Shown: piece after piece, positions 28,320-37,291 of the stretch
Position numbering within the stretch: position 1 is the stretch's first letter
Layout of the letters: each line of letters starts with the position of its first letter
Source: Pseudomonas lurida
GTDB lineage: Bacteria > Pseudomonadota > Gammaproteobacteria > Pseudomonadales > Pseudomonadaceae
DNA: 64,000 nucleotides
Assembly: GCF_002563895.1 (NCBI RefSeq)
Contig: NZ_PDJB01000001.1
Coordinates: 38,501-102,500 of the forward strand
Reading direction: 5' to 3'
The notes under the pieces: model-generated
Told to the model about the DNA's origin: nothing
Databases searched by the model: none
What the model saw: the letters and a program-made list of their open reading frames with translations, nothing else
Translations under genes and position numbers: made by a program

Positions 28320-28955
28320 ATGCGTAATCTGATCCTCAGCGCCGCTCTCGTCACTGCCAGCCTCTTCGGCATGACCGCACAAGCTGCCGATGTGCCGCTT
28401 GAAGCCGGTAAAACCTATGTTGAATTGGCTAACCCGGTTCCGGTTTCGGAGCCAGGCAAGATCGAGGTGGTGGAGCTGTTCTGGTACGGCTGCCCGCATT
28501 GCTATGCTTTTGAGCCGACCATCAACCCATGGGTCGAGAAACTGCCTAAAGACGTCAACTTCAAGCGTATCCCTGCCATGTTCGGCGGCCCATGGGATGC
28601 ACACGGCCAACTGTTCCTGACCCTGGAAGCCATGGGTGTGGAGCACAAGGTCCACAACGCGGTATTCGATGCGATCCAGAAGCAGGGTAAGCGCCTGACC
28701 AAGCCAGACGAAATGGCTGACTTCGTGGCCACCCAGGGTGTCGACAAGGACAAGTTTCTGGCCACATTCAACTCCTTCGCGATTCAGGGCCAGATCAAGC
28801 AGGCCAAGGAACTCGCGCAGAAGTATGGCGTGCAGGGCGTTCCAACCATGATCGTCAACGGCAAATACCGTTTCGACCTGGGTACCTCCGGTGGTCCTGA
28901 ACAGACTCTCAATGTTGCCGACCAGCTGATCGCCAAAGAGCGCGCAGCCAAGTAA
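28320..28955 (+). CDS. dsbA: thiol:disulfide interchange protein DsbA
   Basis: 211 residues with signal peptide (ends AQA-AD). Active site CPHC in WYGCPHCYAFEP (~residues 57-60) and the cis-Pro loop GVQGVPTMIVNGKY. It oxidises thiols of exported proteins in the periplasm. The ribosome site CCAGGAG precedes the ATG. The next gene starts 10 bases downstream. Confidence 0.96.
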   Translation: MRNLILSAALVTASLFGMTAQAADVPLEAGKTYVELANPVPVSEPGKIEVVELFWYGCPHCYAFEPTINPWVEKLPKDVNFKRIPAMFGGPWDAHGQLFLTLEAMGVEHKVHNAVFDAIQKQGKRLTKPDEMADFVATQGVDKDKFLATFNSFAIQGQIKQAKELAQKYGVQGVPTMIVNGKYRFDLGTSGGPEQTLNVADQLIAKERAAK

Positions 28956-28965
28956 GGGGCCTGTC

Positions 28966-29844
28966 ATGCGCCGCTGGGGTACCGAACGTGCTGTTGGCCT
29001 GCATGATCCGCAGGTCAACGAACATCACCTGGAGTCCACGGGCCTGCCGGCAGACAGTCGCCTGCGGCTGCTGAGCTTTAATATTCAGGTGGGCATCAGT
29101 ACCGAGAAATACCGGCATTACCTCACCCGTGGCTGGCAGCACCTGCTGCCCCACAACGGGCGTGCCGGCAACCTGCAGAAGATCGGCAACCTGTTGAATG
29201 ACTTCGACCTGGTTGCCCTGCAGGAAGCTGACGGCGGCAGCATGCGCTCCGGTTACATCAACCAGGTGGAACACCTGGCCCAACTCGGTGCTTTCCCTTA
29301 CTGGTACCAGCAGCTCAATCGCAACCTCGGGCGCCTGGCACAGCACAGCAATGGCGTGCTCAGCCGCTTGAAGCCCTCCGCCATCGAAGACCACCCGCTA
29401 CCAGGCCCCAAGGGGCGGGGTGCGATCCTCGTGCGTTTTGGCGAAGGCCCGGAGGCCTTGGTGGTGGTGATGATGCACCTGGCGCTGGGTGCCCGTACCC
29501 GCACCCTGCAATTGGCTTACATCCGAGAGCTGATTGGCAATTACAAACACCAGGTGCTGATGGGGGACATGAATACCCACGCCAGCGACCTGTTGATGAA
29601 TTCTCCGTTGCGCGACCTCGGGCTACTGGCACCGCAAGCCGAAGCCACGTTCCCAAGCTGGCGCCCGCAACGCTGTCTTGACCATATCCTGCTCAGTCCT
29701 ACCCTCACGCTCGAGAGTGTGCAGGTGCTGGCGCAGCCCATCTCCGATCACCTGCCGGTCGCGGTAGAGATTCGTCTGCCGGGTTCGCTGACGGCTGATG
29801 CATTACCCGCGTTGAGCCCCGGCCCTCGCGGACCCCTTGCATGA
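28966..29844 (+). CDS. endonuclease/exonuclease/phosphatase (EEP) family hydrolase
   Basis: 292 residues, soluble, no signal peptide. EEP hallmarks: LLSFNIQVGIS near the N-terminus, DLVALQEADGG (catalytic Glu), MMHLALGARTRTLQL, MGDMNTHASDL and a C-terminal SDHLPVAVEIRLP. Metal-dependent phosphoesterase; the substrate is unknown. Its stop overlaps the dgcH start (ATGA), so the two are coupled, as PA5488-PA5487 are. Confidence 0.9.
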   Translation: MRRWGTERAVGLHDPQVNEHHLESTGLPADSRLRLLSFNIQVGISTEKYRHYLTRGWQHLLPHNGRAGNLQKIGNLLNDFDLVALQEADGGSMRSGYINQVEHLAQLGAFPYWYQQLNRNLGRLAQHSNGVLSRLKPSAIEDHPLPGPKGRGAILVRFGEGPEALVVVMMHLALGARTRTLQLAYIRELIGNYKHQVLMGDMNTHASDLLMNSPLRDLGLLAPQAEATFPSWRPQRCLDHILLSPTLTLESVQVLAQPISDHLPVAVEIRLPGSLTADALPALSPGPRGPLA

Positions 29845-31898
29845 GCGACGACGCCCAGCGCTGGAAAGAGAAATACCTCAAAAGCATCGAGCAACAGGAA
29901 AAGCTCGAACGCCGGTGGGCCGCCCGCCTCGACTTGCTGCGCCGTGGGCTGGTGCGCAGCACGCTGGCCGCCGAGGGCACCGACCGCGCGGTCGACCAAT
30001 GCATGAAGGAAATGCGCGACGTCGTGCGTACCGATGATATGGACGCCGCGCTTGCCGCCTTGTTGCCGCGCCTGGAAAAAGCCGTACTGGATTCGGAGCA
30101 GCGCCGCGAAACCCGGGTCGATCAGATCAGCACCGCGCTGACGTCCCTGGTCACTCAACTGCAAAAACTGCCATTACCCCGTGAAGTGGCCCGGCCGCTG
30201 AAGGCGTTCGCCAAGCAGTTGGACGGTCGAGTCAGCCAGGCACGTGAGATCCCCTTGCTGCTCAGCGAGTTGAGCGGCCTTCAAGGCCAGGCGCTGAACA
30301 ACCTGGAGCCGGACGGCGAAACCACGCGGTCTGGGCCTGGGCTTCTGCAGCGCCTGTTCGGTTCCAAGGAGGTCGCAAACGAGGGCGTGACCAGCGAGCC
30401 AACACCCGCCCCTGCCGCGCAACCCGCAGTGGCCAAGCCTGTTGCTGAGCCTCAGCCGCCCGAGCCTGAGCCCGAGCAGTCCGAGGCGTTGACACAGGCC
30501 CTGCGCGCCTTTGCGCCGCAGTCTCAAGAGGCGGTTGCCCCCGCAGTTGAGCTGGCCGCACCCGCCAAGGTTGCCGAAGCTGCCAGCGAGACGTTTGTCT
30601 ACGAAGCCCCGGCTCAGGCTGCTCCCCTTGACGTGCCCTTGGCGCGTGTCGAACCCGAGCCTCAGGCCGAACAAGCTGCATCGCAAAGCGCCCTCGCCGC
30701 CTTTATTGAACCGCCTGACGTCAAGGTCGAAGCCCCCGATGAGACCGTCATCGGTAGTCTGTCGCTCCCTCCCGTGCTGGAGGTCGAGCAGTCCGACCCT
30801 GACGAGCTGCAAGCGGGCGGCCCTTACTCCCTGCCCGATTCGCCGGAGCCATCCTACAGCTCCGTGGCCAAGCACATTGAAGACACCCTGCTTGGTCTGC
30901 TGGATGAGCTTTCCTTGCCCGAGCGCCATCGGCCCCAGGCCGAAGCCATGCGCGAGCGTCTTGCCCACGGCTTGAACTGGTATGAATTGCTGCCGATCCT
31001 CGATGACCTGGCCGTGTTGATGCTGGCGGTCACCGACAGTGGCCAGCATGAGTTCGAGGCTTACCTCAAGCAGCTCAACGAGCGTCTCGAAGCGTTCCAA
31101 GGGCATTTGCAGGTCGCCAGTGACGGCCATGCCGATAGCCGTTCCGCCGCCCGGGAGTTGGACACGCAGATCCGTGAACAGGTCGACGGGCTGCAAAGCA
31201 GCGTGCAGGACGCCGCCGACCTGGAAAGCCTCAAGCACGTATTGGAAAGCCACCTCGAAGGCCTGCTCGGCACCATGGATGAACACCAGCAGCAGCGCGA
31301 CCAGCGCGAGCAGGAAACGGCCGCACGCCTTAAAGGCCTGGCTGAGCGGGTCGCCAATATGGAGCAGGAAGCCCAGGGCTATCGCGAGCACCTGGAGGTG
31401 CAGCGCCAGAAGGCCTTGATCGATCCGCTCACCGGCCTGCCCAACCGCGCCGCCTGGAGTGAGCGTCTGGATCATGAAGTCAATGCCTGGCATCAACGTG
31501 GCAACAGCCTGTCGCTGGCGATGCTGGACCTCGATCACTTCAAGCGCATCAACGACGGCTACGGCCACCTGGCTGGCGACAAAGTGCTGAAAATCATCGC
31601 CAGCGTGCTGCGAAAGCGCCTGCGCCCGACCGACTTTATCGCGCGTTTCGGCGGTGAAGAGTTTGTGTTGCTGATGCCAGACTCATCCCTGACGGATGCC
31701 CTGGCAGCGGGCGAGGTATTGCGTGCAGCGATCGAAGCCTGCCCATTTCACTTCAAGGGCGAGCCGGTGACCATCACCGTGTCCATGGGTGTGGCACAGT
31801 TTCAACCGGGAGAACGCAGTGACTTGGCGCTCAAGCGTGCCGATGCGGCGCTGTATCGGGCCAAGGCAGCAGGGCGTAACCAAGTACAGGCAGCCTAA
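29841..31898 (+). CDS. dgcH: diguanylate cyclase DgcH
   Basis: 685 residues. Residues 1-150 are charged helices, ~170-340 a Pro/Ala/Glu-rich linker of low complexity, ~345-510 helical coiled-coil segments, and ~515-685 a GGDEF domain with active site GGEEF at 604-608. An inhibitory I-site RPTD lies five residues before it (595-598), so product feedback is expected. No membrane helices: a cytoplasmic c-di-GMP synthase. Homologous position and layout to PA5487 (DgcH). Confidence 0.93.
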   Translation: MSDDAQRWKEKYLKSIEQQEKLERRWAARLDLLRRGLVRSTLAAEGTDRAVDQCMKEMRDVVRTDDMDAALAALLPRLEKAVLDSEQRRETRVDQISTALTSLVTQLQKLPLPREVARPLKAFAKQLDGRVSQAREIPLLLSELSGLQGQALNNLEPDGETTRSGPGLLQRLFGSKEVANEGVTSEPTPAPAAQPAVAKPVAEPQPPEPEPEQSEALTQALRAFAPQSQEAVAPAVELAAPAKVAEAASETFVYEAPAQAAPLDVPLARVEPEPQAEQAASQSALAAFIEPPDVKVEAPDETVIGSLSLPPVLEVEQSDPDELQAGGPYSLPDSPEPSYSSVAKHIEDTLLGLLDELSLPERHRPQAEAMRERLAHGLNWYELLPILDDLAVLMLAVTDSGQHEFEAYLKQLNERLEAFQGHLQVASDGHADSRSAARELDTQIREQVDGLQSSVQDAADLESLKHVLESHLEGLLGTMDEHQQQRDQREQETAARLKGLAERVANMEQEAQGYREHLEVQRQKALIDPLTGLPNRAAWSERLDHEVNAWHQRGNSLSLAMLDLDHFKRINDGYGHLAGDKVLKIIASVLRKRLRPTDFIARFGGEEFVLLMPDSSLTDALAAGEVLRAAIEACPFHFKGEPVTITVSMGVAQFQPGERSDLALKRADAALYRAKAAGRNQVQAA

Positions 31899-31988
31899 AA
31901 AGATGTTCCATTTTGTAATTTGACGGCTGGGTCATAAACGGTACGTTACACTGTTGCATTATTGTCCTTCAGCGTAACGTCTTCCGCC

Positions 31989-32765
31989 ATGAAATCCTTG
32001 TACATCGCCTTTGTGTTTCTTCTGCTCGCGGGCTGCGCCAGTGGTCCGCGCCTGGACACCACCCACCCCTCGGTGAACCACGACAACCGCATACAGTTCG
32101 TGGTCGTGCATTACACCTCCACCAACCTTGAACGTTCCCTGGCATTGCTTACCCACGGCCAGGTCAGCAGCCATTACCTGATCGGTGACGACGCCTCAGG
32201 CACCCTCTACAAGCTGGTGGATGAGAGCCAGCGCGCCTGGCATGCCGGGGAAAGCGAGTGGATGGGCCGTACCTGGCTCAACTCCAGCTCCATTGGTATC
32301 GAGATCGTGAACCCTGGCTACAAGGACACGCCGACAGGCCGCTTGTGGTATCCGTATTCCGAGGCGCAAGTGAAGTCCCTGGTGGTCTTGCTCAAGGACA
32401 TCAGCAAGCGCAACGGCATCGACCCCAAGAACATCATTGGCCACAGTGACATCGCGCCGCTGCGCAAGCTTGACCCGGGCCCCCTGTTCCCCTGGAAGCG
32501 CCTGGCGGATGAAGGGCTAGGCGTCTGGCCGGATGCCCAGGCCGTCGCGCGGTTCCAAGTGCAATACGCCGCGGAACTGCCCAGCATTACCTGGTTCCAG
32601 GAAGAGTTGGCTCGCCTTGGCTATCAGACGCCCCAGACCGGCGAGCTGGATGTAGCGACGCGTCACGTGATCGCGGCGTTCCAGATGCATTTCCGGCCAT
32701 CGCTGTTTGATGGCACGCCAGATGCGGAAAGTGCCGCGATCCTGCGTGCGTTGAACCGTCGTTAG
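31989..32765 (+). CDS. ampDh2: N-acetylmuramoyl-L-alanine amidase, AmpDh2-like lipoprotein
   Basis: 258 residues; start 31989 (MKSLYIAFVFLLLAGC). Lipobox LAGC makes it an outer-membrane-type lipoprotein. Amidase_2 domain with Zn ligands in VVVHYTST and the GHSDIAPLRKLDPGP motif, then a C-terminal peptidoglycan-binding domain (WFQEELARLGYQTPQTGELD). Cuts the amide between MurNAc and the stem peptide; paralogues of AmpD affect ampC induction. Its last 4 bases overlap the kinB stop (convergent). Confidence 0.93.
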   Translation: MKSLYIAFVFLLLAGCASGPRLDTTHPSVNHDNRIQFVVVHYTSTNLERSLALLTHGQVSSHYLIGDDASGTLYKLVDESQRAWHAGESEWMGRTWLNSSSIGIEIVNPGYKDTPTGRLWYPYSEAQVKSLVVLLKDISKRNGIDPKNIIGHSDIAPLRKLDPGPLFPWKRLADEGLGVWPDAQAVARFQVQYAAELPSITWFQEELARLGYQTPQTGELDVATRHVIAAFQMHFRPSLFDGTPDAESAAILRALNRR

Positions 32766-34549
32766 AGCGGCAGCGCCATATAGAATTGAGTACCCTGCCC
32801 CGGCCGCGAGTACACGCCCATGCGGCCGCCGTGCAACTGCACGATCTCCTTGCACAGCGCCAGCCCGAGGCCGGCGCCGCCTTTCTTGCGGCCCACCTGG
32901 ACAAAGGGTTCAAAGATCCGCCCCTGCTGCCCATACGCAATGCCCTCGCCGTTATCCTCGACGCTGATAATGACCCGCTCGCCATGGCGGCGCGCCTGCA
33001 GACGAATTTGCCCGCCAGCAGCGGTATGGCGCAGGGCGTTGCCCAGCAGGTTGTCGAGCACCCTTTCCAGTTGTGCCTGGTCCGCGTAGAGCCGCGGTAG
33101 ATCGGGTTGAGCTTCTACGAGCAGTTCGATGTCTTGCGCGTTGGCTGGCTCGACGAAACGCGCCCGGGCATGTTCGAGCAGATCGGTGACATCGCACGGC
33201 CCCAGCGTGAGTTTCTGCAGGCCGTTCTGGTAGCGCGAGAAGTTGAGCAGGTCGTTGATCAGCTGCATCAGCCGCTGCATCTCCTCGTTGACCGTATCCA
33301 GCAGATCCGCTTCACGGGAGTCCGCAGGAAATTTAGCACGCTCGCGAAACAGCCCGAATGCCATGTGCATGCCGGTCACCGGAGTACGCAGTTCATGGGA
33401 GGCACGTAATACGAACTCGCTGCGCACCCGTTCGAAGGCGCGTTGTTCGGTGACGTCATGCAGCACCATCACTGCCCCGAGGATATGCCCCTGGATATGG
33501 CTGACGGGGGTCAGGCTATAGGTCAACAGGCGAAGTTCGCCTTCGACCTCCACTTCCAGGTCATCCGGTGCCCGTTCCAGGTTGCCGCCGCGCAATACCA
33601 GTTGCAGTTGCTCATCCAGTTCCGGCCGCGCCAGCGCCTCGCCCAGGCCCTGGCCGAGGCGTTGCTCATCCCAGCCCAGTTGACGCTGGGCCACAGGGTT
33701 TAGGTGCTCCAGGCGGCCTTGGCGGTCAATCATCAGCAGACCATCGTCGATGCTGTCGAGCACCGCTTGCAGGCGCTGTTGACCGGCCAGAAGTTCATCG
33801 ACATTGGTCGCCTGATGCTGGCGTACCGCTTCGGCCATGATGCCGAAGCGACGGGTCAGCTGGTTCATTTCCGCTGCCGATGAGATCGGCAGCGTCACCT
33901 CGAAATCGCCTTGCCCGATCTTGTCCGCCGCCTTGGCCAGCGCCTCGATCGGCCCGCCAAAACGCCGCGCGATACCATGCGCCGTCACAAAGCCGATGAT
34001 CAGCACCGCGAGGCCTACCAACCCCAGCAACCCGGCGATCAGCAAGGCGCGTTCGCGAGACTTGTGCTCGCTGTTGCTGATGTTTTCCAACGCCTGCTTG
34101 TGTTCGCTGATCAGGCCGTTGCGCAGCGTATTGAAGGTGTCGGTGAGTTTTTCCTTGGTGCCTGGCGGGGGGGGTGGTTGCTGGGACTCGTCAAAGGCCT
34201 CCAGTAGTCGCTGATACTGGCTTCGGGCCTCGCTGAAGCCTGTCCCGCGTCCGTCGCGCTGTTCATGGGCGATGCCCTGGTCCAGCAGTTCGAAGTAGCG
34301 CTGCTTGGAGGCTTGCAATGCCTCGGGGTCTGGGCGGTCCTCCAGCATCATGATCAGTTGGTCACCCAGGCTCTGGCGCAGCTTGAGCCCCAGGTCCAGG
34401 GTGATGAAGTTGCTGCGAATCAGGGATTCCTGGGTCTTGGCCATTTGCATGACGCTCACCAGGCCCAGGATCAGGCCCAACAGGGCGACGGTGATCAATG
34501 CTGAGATACTCAGGAATAACCGAGTGCGCAGCTTCATCGCTAACTTCAT
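32762..34549 (-). CDS. kinB: sensor histidine kinase KinB
   Basis: 595 residues, same length as P. aeruginosa KinB. Two membrane helices (~11-35 and ~167-191) enclose a periplasmic domain, followed by HAMP (~190-245), PAS (~260-370) and kinase core. The phosphoacceptor is H385 in RASHELRTP, with P390; ATP-binding boxes N ([11 protein letters not shown]), G1 ([10 protein letters not shown]) and G2 ([12 protein letters not shown]) are intact. In P. aeruginosa KinB acts on AlgB in alginate and virulence control. 10 bases after algB. Confidence 0.96.
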   Translation of the reverse strand: MKLAMKLRTRLFLSISALITVALLGLILGLVSVMQMAKTQESLIRSNFITLDLGLKLRQSLGDQLIMMLEDRPDPEALQASKQRYFELLDQGIAHEQRDGRGTGFSEARSQYQRLLEAFDESQQPPPPPGTKEKLTDTFNTLRNGLISEHKQALENISNSEHKSRERALLIAGLLGLVGLAVLIIGFVTAHGIARRFGGPIEALAKAADKIGQGDFEVTLPISSAAEMNQLTRRFGIMAEAVRQHQATNVDELLAGQQRLQAVLDSIDDGLLMIDRQGRLEHLNPVAQRQLGWDEQRLGQGLGEALARPELDEQLQLVLRGGNLERAPDDLEVEVEGELRLLTYSLTPVSHIQGHILGAVMVLHDVTEQRAFERVRSEFVLRASHELRTPVTGMHMAFGLFRERAKFPADSREADLLDTVNEEMQRLMQLINDLLNFSRYQNGLQKLTLGPCDVTDLLEHARARFVEPANAQDIELLVEAQPDLPRLYADQAQLERVLDNLLGNALRHTAAGGQIRLQARRHGERVIISVEDNGEGIAYGQQGRIFEPFVQVGRKKGGAGLGLALCKEIVQLHGGRMGVYSRPGQGTQFYMALPL

Positions 34550-34559
34550 AAGGTACAGC

Positions 34560-35906
34560 TCACAGGTTGTACTGTTTGCGTTTGCGGTACAGGGTCGACG
34601 CGTCGATACCCAGGGTGCGAGCAGCCTGGTCCAGGGTGTCGCTGGTGGCGAGCACGGCGCCGATGTGGGCTTTCTCCAGTTCGTCCAGGCTCAGCGCCGC
34701 CCCGATGCGTGGAGCGTTGTTGGTTGGCTGCTCGGCCATCCCCAAGTGGCTGATTTCAACCTTCTCCTGTGGGCAGATGATACTGGCGCGCTCAACCACG
34801 TTACGCAGTTCTCGAATGTTCCCCGGCCAGCGGTAGTTGAGCAATGCTTCGCGCGCTTCATCGCTGAAACCGCGTGCCGGTCGGGCGTATTCCTTGACGA
34901 AACGCGCCAGGAACCGATCGGCCAGGGTCAGGATGTCTTCGCTGCGCTCGCGCAGCGGCGGCAGGTGCAAGGTGATCACGTTGAGGCGATAAAGCAGATC
35001 CTCGCGGAAGCGACCATCACGCACCATGTCTTCCAGGTTCAGGTTAGTGGCGGCGAGAATGCGTACATCGGCACGACGGGTGACGGGGTCACCCACTCGC
35101 TCGTACTCCTTGTCCTGGATAAACCGCAGCAACTTGGGTTGCAATGTGAGGGGAAAGTCGCCGATCTCGTCGAGAAACAGGGTGCCTCCGTCGGCCTGGT
35201 TGACGCGACCCAAGGTGCTCTCACTGGCCCCGGTAAAGGCGCCACGGCTGTGGCCGAACAGCTCGCTTTCCATCAGCTCAGCCGTCAGCGACGGGCAGTT
35301 GATGGTCACGCAGGACTTTTTCGAGCGTTTGCTCCAGCCGTGGATGGCGCGGGCCAGCTCACCCTTACCGGTGCCGGATTCACCCAGGATCAGGATGTTG
35401 GCGTCTGTCCCGGCCACCTGGCGCGCAGTTTCCAGCACCACCATCATGGATGGGCTATGCGAGTCCAGGCCGTCCTTGGGCTGGCGTACTTCGCCTTCGA
35501 GGGCTTCAAGGCGCGCAGAGAGCTGGCGCACTTCCAACTGCTTGGCAGTGGCAAGGCGTAGTTGGTCGGGGCTGCAGGGCTTGACCAAGTAGTCGGCGGC
35601 TCCGGCCTGGATCGCATCCACGGCGGTATCGACCGCCGAGTGGGCGGTGACTATCACCACGCGCATCCACGGTGCCTGAATGCGCATCTGGGCCAGCACG
35701 TCCAACCCATTGTCTTCGCCCAGGCGCAGGTCGAGGAAGCACAGGTCGAAGACCTGGCGCTGCATCAAGGTATCCGCCTGGGCTGCACTGTTGGCGGTGG
35801 CTACGGTGTAACCCTCGTCTTCCAGGCAATAACGGAAAGTGCGGAGGATCGCGGATTCGTCATCCACTAAAAGAATGCGGCCTTGAAGTTCCTTGGCTGA
35901 TTCCAT
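34560..35906 (-). CDS. algB: NtrC-type response regulator AlgB
   Basis: 448 residues; start 35906 (MESAKELQGRILLVDDES), preceded by AAGGAG. Receiver domain with phosphoacceptor D59 (CFLDLRLGE), AAA+ domain with Walker A GESGTGKGE, the sigma54-contact loop GAFTGA intact, Walker B GGTLFLDEIGD, and a C-terminal Fis-type helix-turn-helix (LDQAARTLGIDASTLYRKRKQ). AlgB regulates alginate genes in P. aeruginosa. Divergent from a small operon with a sigma54-type promoter. Confidence 0.96.
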   Translation of the reverse strand: MESAKELQGRILLVDDESAILRTFRYCLEDEGYTVATANSAAQADTLMQRQVFDLCFLDLRLGEDNGLDVLAQMRIQAPWMRVVIVTAHSAVDTAVDAIQAGAADYLVKPCSPDQLRLATAKQLEVRQLSARLEALEGEVRQPKDGLDSHSPSMMVVLETARQVAGTDANILILGESGTGKGELARAIHGWSKRSKKSCVTINCPSLTAELMESELFGHSRGAFTGASESTLGRVNQADGGTLFLDEIGDFPLTLQPKLLRFIQDKEYERVGDPVTRRADVRILAATNLNLEDMVRDGRFREDLLYRLNVITLHLPPLRERSEDILTLADRFLARFVKEYARPARGFSDEAREALLNYRWPGNIRELRNVVERASIICPQEKVEISHLGMAEQPTNNAPRIGAALSLDELEKAHIGAVLATSDTLDQAARTLGIDASTLYRKRKQYNL

Positions 35907-36124
35907 CTGTCCCGCGCTCCTTAAACTATGTGTGTATGAATGATGGTGGTTAGTCCCGGAATAATCGGGCAAGTTGCATGGTTCATTCTGATCGATAAAA
36001 GGCAATGTCGTGCAGCTATCTGCATCGCGTCCTACAAAGCCCCGCCTGATGGCGTTTCCATGCTTTCTTGCCAGTTCGGCAACACGCTTCACGTGTTCTA
36101 TCCCTTGATCCGACCGCTGGCGAT

Positions 36125-36161
36125 CGTGCATTTCGCACGGCTTGCGGGGGTGCATCGTGCA
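36125..36161. promoter_or_regulatory. candidate enhancer-binding-protein sites (UAS)
   Basis: CGTGC-N5-GCACG (36125-36139) is a perfect inverted repeat; TGCA-N3-TGCA (36151-36161) is a second symmetric element 12 bases on. They lie about 75-110 bases upstream of the -24 element, the usual distance for a dimeric NtrC-type activator, and next to the gene of such an activator (algB). Confidence 0.5.
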
Positions 36162-36193
36162 GGATGCTGGGCAGTCGTGTGACTGATAATATT

Positions 36194-36206
36194 TAACTCT
36201 TTGATT
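36194..36206 (+). promoter_or_regulatory. IHF-type binding site
   Basis: TAACTCTTTGATT matches every defined base of the IHF consensus read on this strand (YAANNNNTTGATW) and is embedded in an AT-rich stretch (36183-36230) between the palindromes and the -24/-12 element, where DNA bending would be needed. Confidence 0.6.
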
Positions 36207-36233
36207 TTATTGAGTTTTATTTTGTAAAAAAGC

Positions 36234-36249
36234 TGGCATGCGCTCTGCA
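36234..36249 (+). promoter_or_regulatory. sigma54 (-24/-12) promoter
   Basis: TGGCATG-CGCT-CTGCA keeps the GG and GC dinucleotides and the spacing of the TGGCACG-N4-TTGCA consensus. The start point would be near 36261, giving a ~32-base leader to the ATG at 36293 with ribosome site GGGAGAA. Confidence 0.7.
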
Positions 36250-36292
36250 ATATCTCTCCCAACGAATAATCAGAATGCGGGAGAACAGCAGC

Positions 36293-36577
36293 ATGACTCG
36301 CCAAACCCTCAGCCAACTGCGTGTTTCGCCACTGCACTTGCAACAAGGCCTGTTTGCCAGCCTGGCCTTGATGGTCACGCTGATCGGTGGCCAGCAGTTG
36401 CAGCATTGGCAGCAGAGTCAGCAGCAGATTCCCCAGTTCGAACGTCCGGCCATGACCCAGACCCATTTCCGTTCCGTTGGCAGTGTTGCTGCCGATGTAA
36501 CAGCCCCGCAACTGCAAATGGTTGACCAGGAATCTTCCCTGAGTGAACTGCCATCCCAGGAGCGTTGGGTGTTCTAG
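36293..36577 (+). CDS. hypothetical small membrane/periplasmic protein (PA5482-like)
   Basis: 94 residues from ATG 36293 (GGGAGAA upstream); an in-frame ATG at 36275 has no ribosome site. One hydrophobic segment at ~18-33 (GLFASLALMVTLIGG) acts as anchor or uncleaved signal; the rest is Gln-rich (LQHWQQSQQQIPQ) and polar. No known domain recognised. First gene behind the sigma54-type promoter; followed by DUF1328 and the Ivy gene. Confidence 0.75.
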   Translation: MTRQTLSQLRVSPLHLQQGLFASLALMVTLIGGQQLQHWQQSQQQIPQFERPAMTQTHFRSVGSVAADVTAPQLQMVDQESSLSELPSQERWVF

Positions 36578-36656
36578 GCACCACAAGGCCACTCGTGTTG
36601 AGTGGCTGCACAGCACTACCGCTGTTACCTCTTAAAGAAGCATAAGGAGAATCACC

Positions 36657-36821
36657 ATGTTGAGTTGGGCAATCACATTTCTGATCATCGCCATTGTGGC
36701 TGCAGTCCTGGGCTTCGGTGGCATCGCGGGCACCGCCACGGGTATCGCAAAAATTCTGTTTGTGGTCTTCCTGGTGATGTTCATCGCTTCGTTCTTCTTT
36801 GGTCGTCGCGGCCGAGGCTGA
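36657..36821 (+). CDS. DUF1328 small membrane protein
   Basis: 54 residues, two hydrophobic helices: [20 protein letters not shown] and [20 protein letters not shown], ending GRRGRG. This is the compact DUF1328/YtjA-type protein. A strong ribosome site AAGGAG is 7 bases upstream. The Ivy gene starts 2 bases after its stop, so the two are coupled. The family is often envelope-stress-linked; exact role unknown. Confidence 0.9.
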   Translation: MLSWAITFLIIAIVAAVLGFGGIAGTATGIAKILFVVFLVMFIASFFFGRRGRG

Positions 36822-36823
36822 AC

Positions 36824-37291
36824 ATGACCACTTTGTCTTTCAAAGCCATTACTGCCGCCCTGCTGCTGGGCGGTAGCGGCTTGGCAATGGCCGCCAATGA
36901 CGGCCAATCCCGAGCCAACGAATTGCTCAGCGCGGACCCGCAATACCGTGAAACGTGGCAAGGCGTAGTGAAGAAAGAAGAGCGCCTGCCGGAATGGGTC
37001 ATGAACCTGTCTGGTACGGCCGAGCAGATGAATGCCGTGGAAGAAGATGGCGACAAGTACTTGGTCGGGCCGCTCTGCGAAACCGCGGACACCTGCTTGG
37101 ACAAGCGCCTGATTGTTGCCTTCAGCCTCGACAAGGAGGATGCCTACGCCATGTTGGTGGAAGTCCCGGCCGGCCTGCCGGCGGACAAGTCCCCCACGCG
37201 GCACGCCGACTACCGCTTTATCGGTAAACCGGATGAAGGCATGCAGAAGTTGCTGATGGAGCAACTGAAGAAAGATCCGAATTGGTACTAG
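36824..37291 (+). CDS. ivy: Ivy-type C-type lysozyme inhibitor
   Basis: 155 residues with a signal peptide (ends LAMA-AND). The mature part fits the Ivy family: YRETWQGVVKKEERLPEWVM, followed by the loop CETADTCLDKRLIVAFS whose two cysteines and short inter-cysteine turn correspond to the CKPHDC lysozyme-blocking loop of E. coli Ivy. Protects peptidoglycan in the periplasm from host lysozyme or own lytic enzymes. Last gene of the small operon; an inverted repeat GAAAGAAGC/GCTTCTTTC follows at 37335-37358. Confidence 0.85.
   Translation: MTTLSFKAITAALLLGGSGLAMAANDGQSRANELLSADPQYRETWQGVVKKEERLPEWVMNLSGTAEQMNAVEEDGDKYLVGPLCETADTCLDKRLIVAFSLDKEDAYAMLVEVPAGLPADKSPTRHADYRFIGKPDEGMQKLLMEQLKKDPNWY

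Larger units (their letters stand above)
35907..36292. promoter_or_regulatory. algB / Ivy-operon divergent control region (386 bp)
   Basis: From left to right: an inverted repeat CCCG-gaataat-CGGG at 35955-35969, a GC-rich central part, a palindrome CGTGC-atttc-GCACG at 36125-36139, a nearby TGCA-tcg-TGCA at 36151-36161, an AT-rich segment with an IHF-type site at 36194-36206, and a -24/-12 element at 36234-36249. No other gene is seen in this stretch. The elements together have the order and spacing of a sigma54-dependent promoter reading right. Confidence 0.65.

Noticed and set aside
34136..34180. G-run (GGGGGGG) in kinB as a phase-variable tract
   Set aside because: The run encodes the PPPPP stretch and is only 7 bases long; the frame is intact and too short a tract to claim phase variation.
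36602..36823. N-terminal extension of the Ivy protein
   Set aside because: It is the DUF1328 gene region in another frame; the Ivy signal peptide starts cleanly at 36824.
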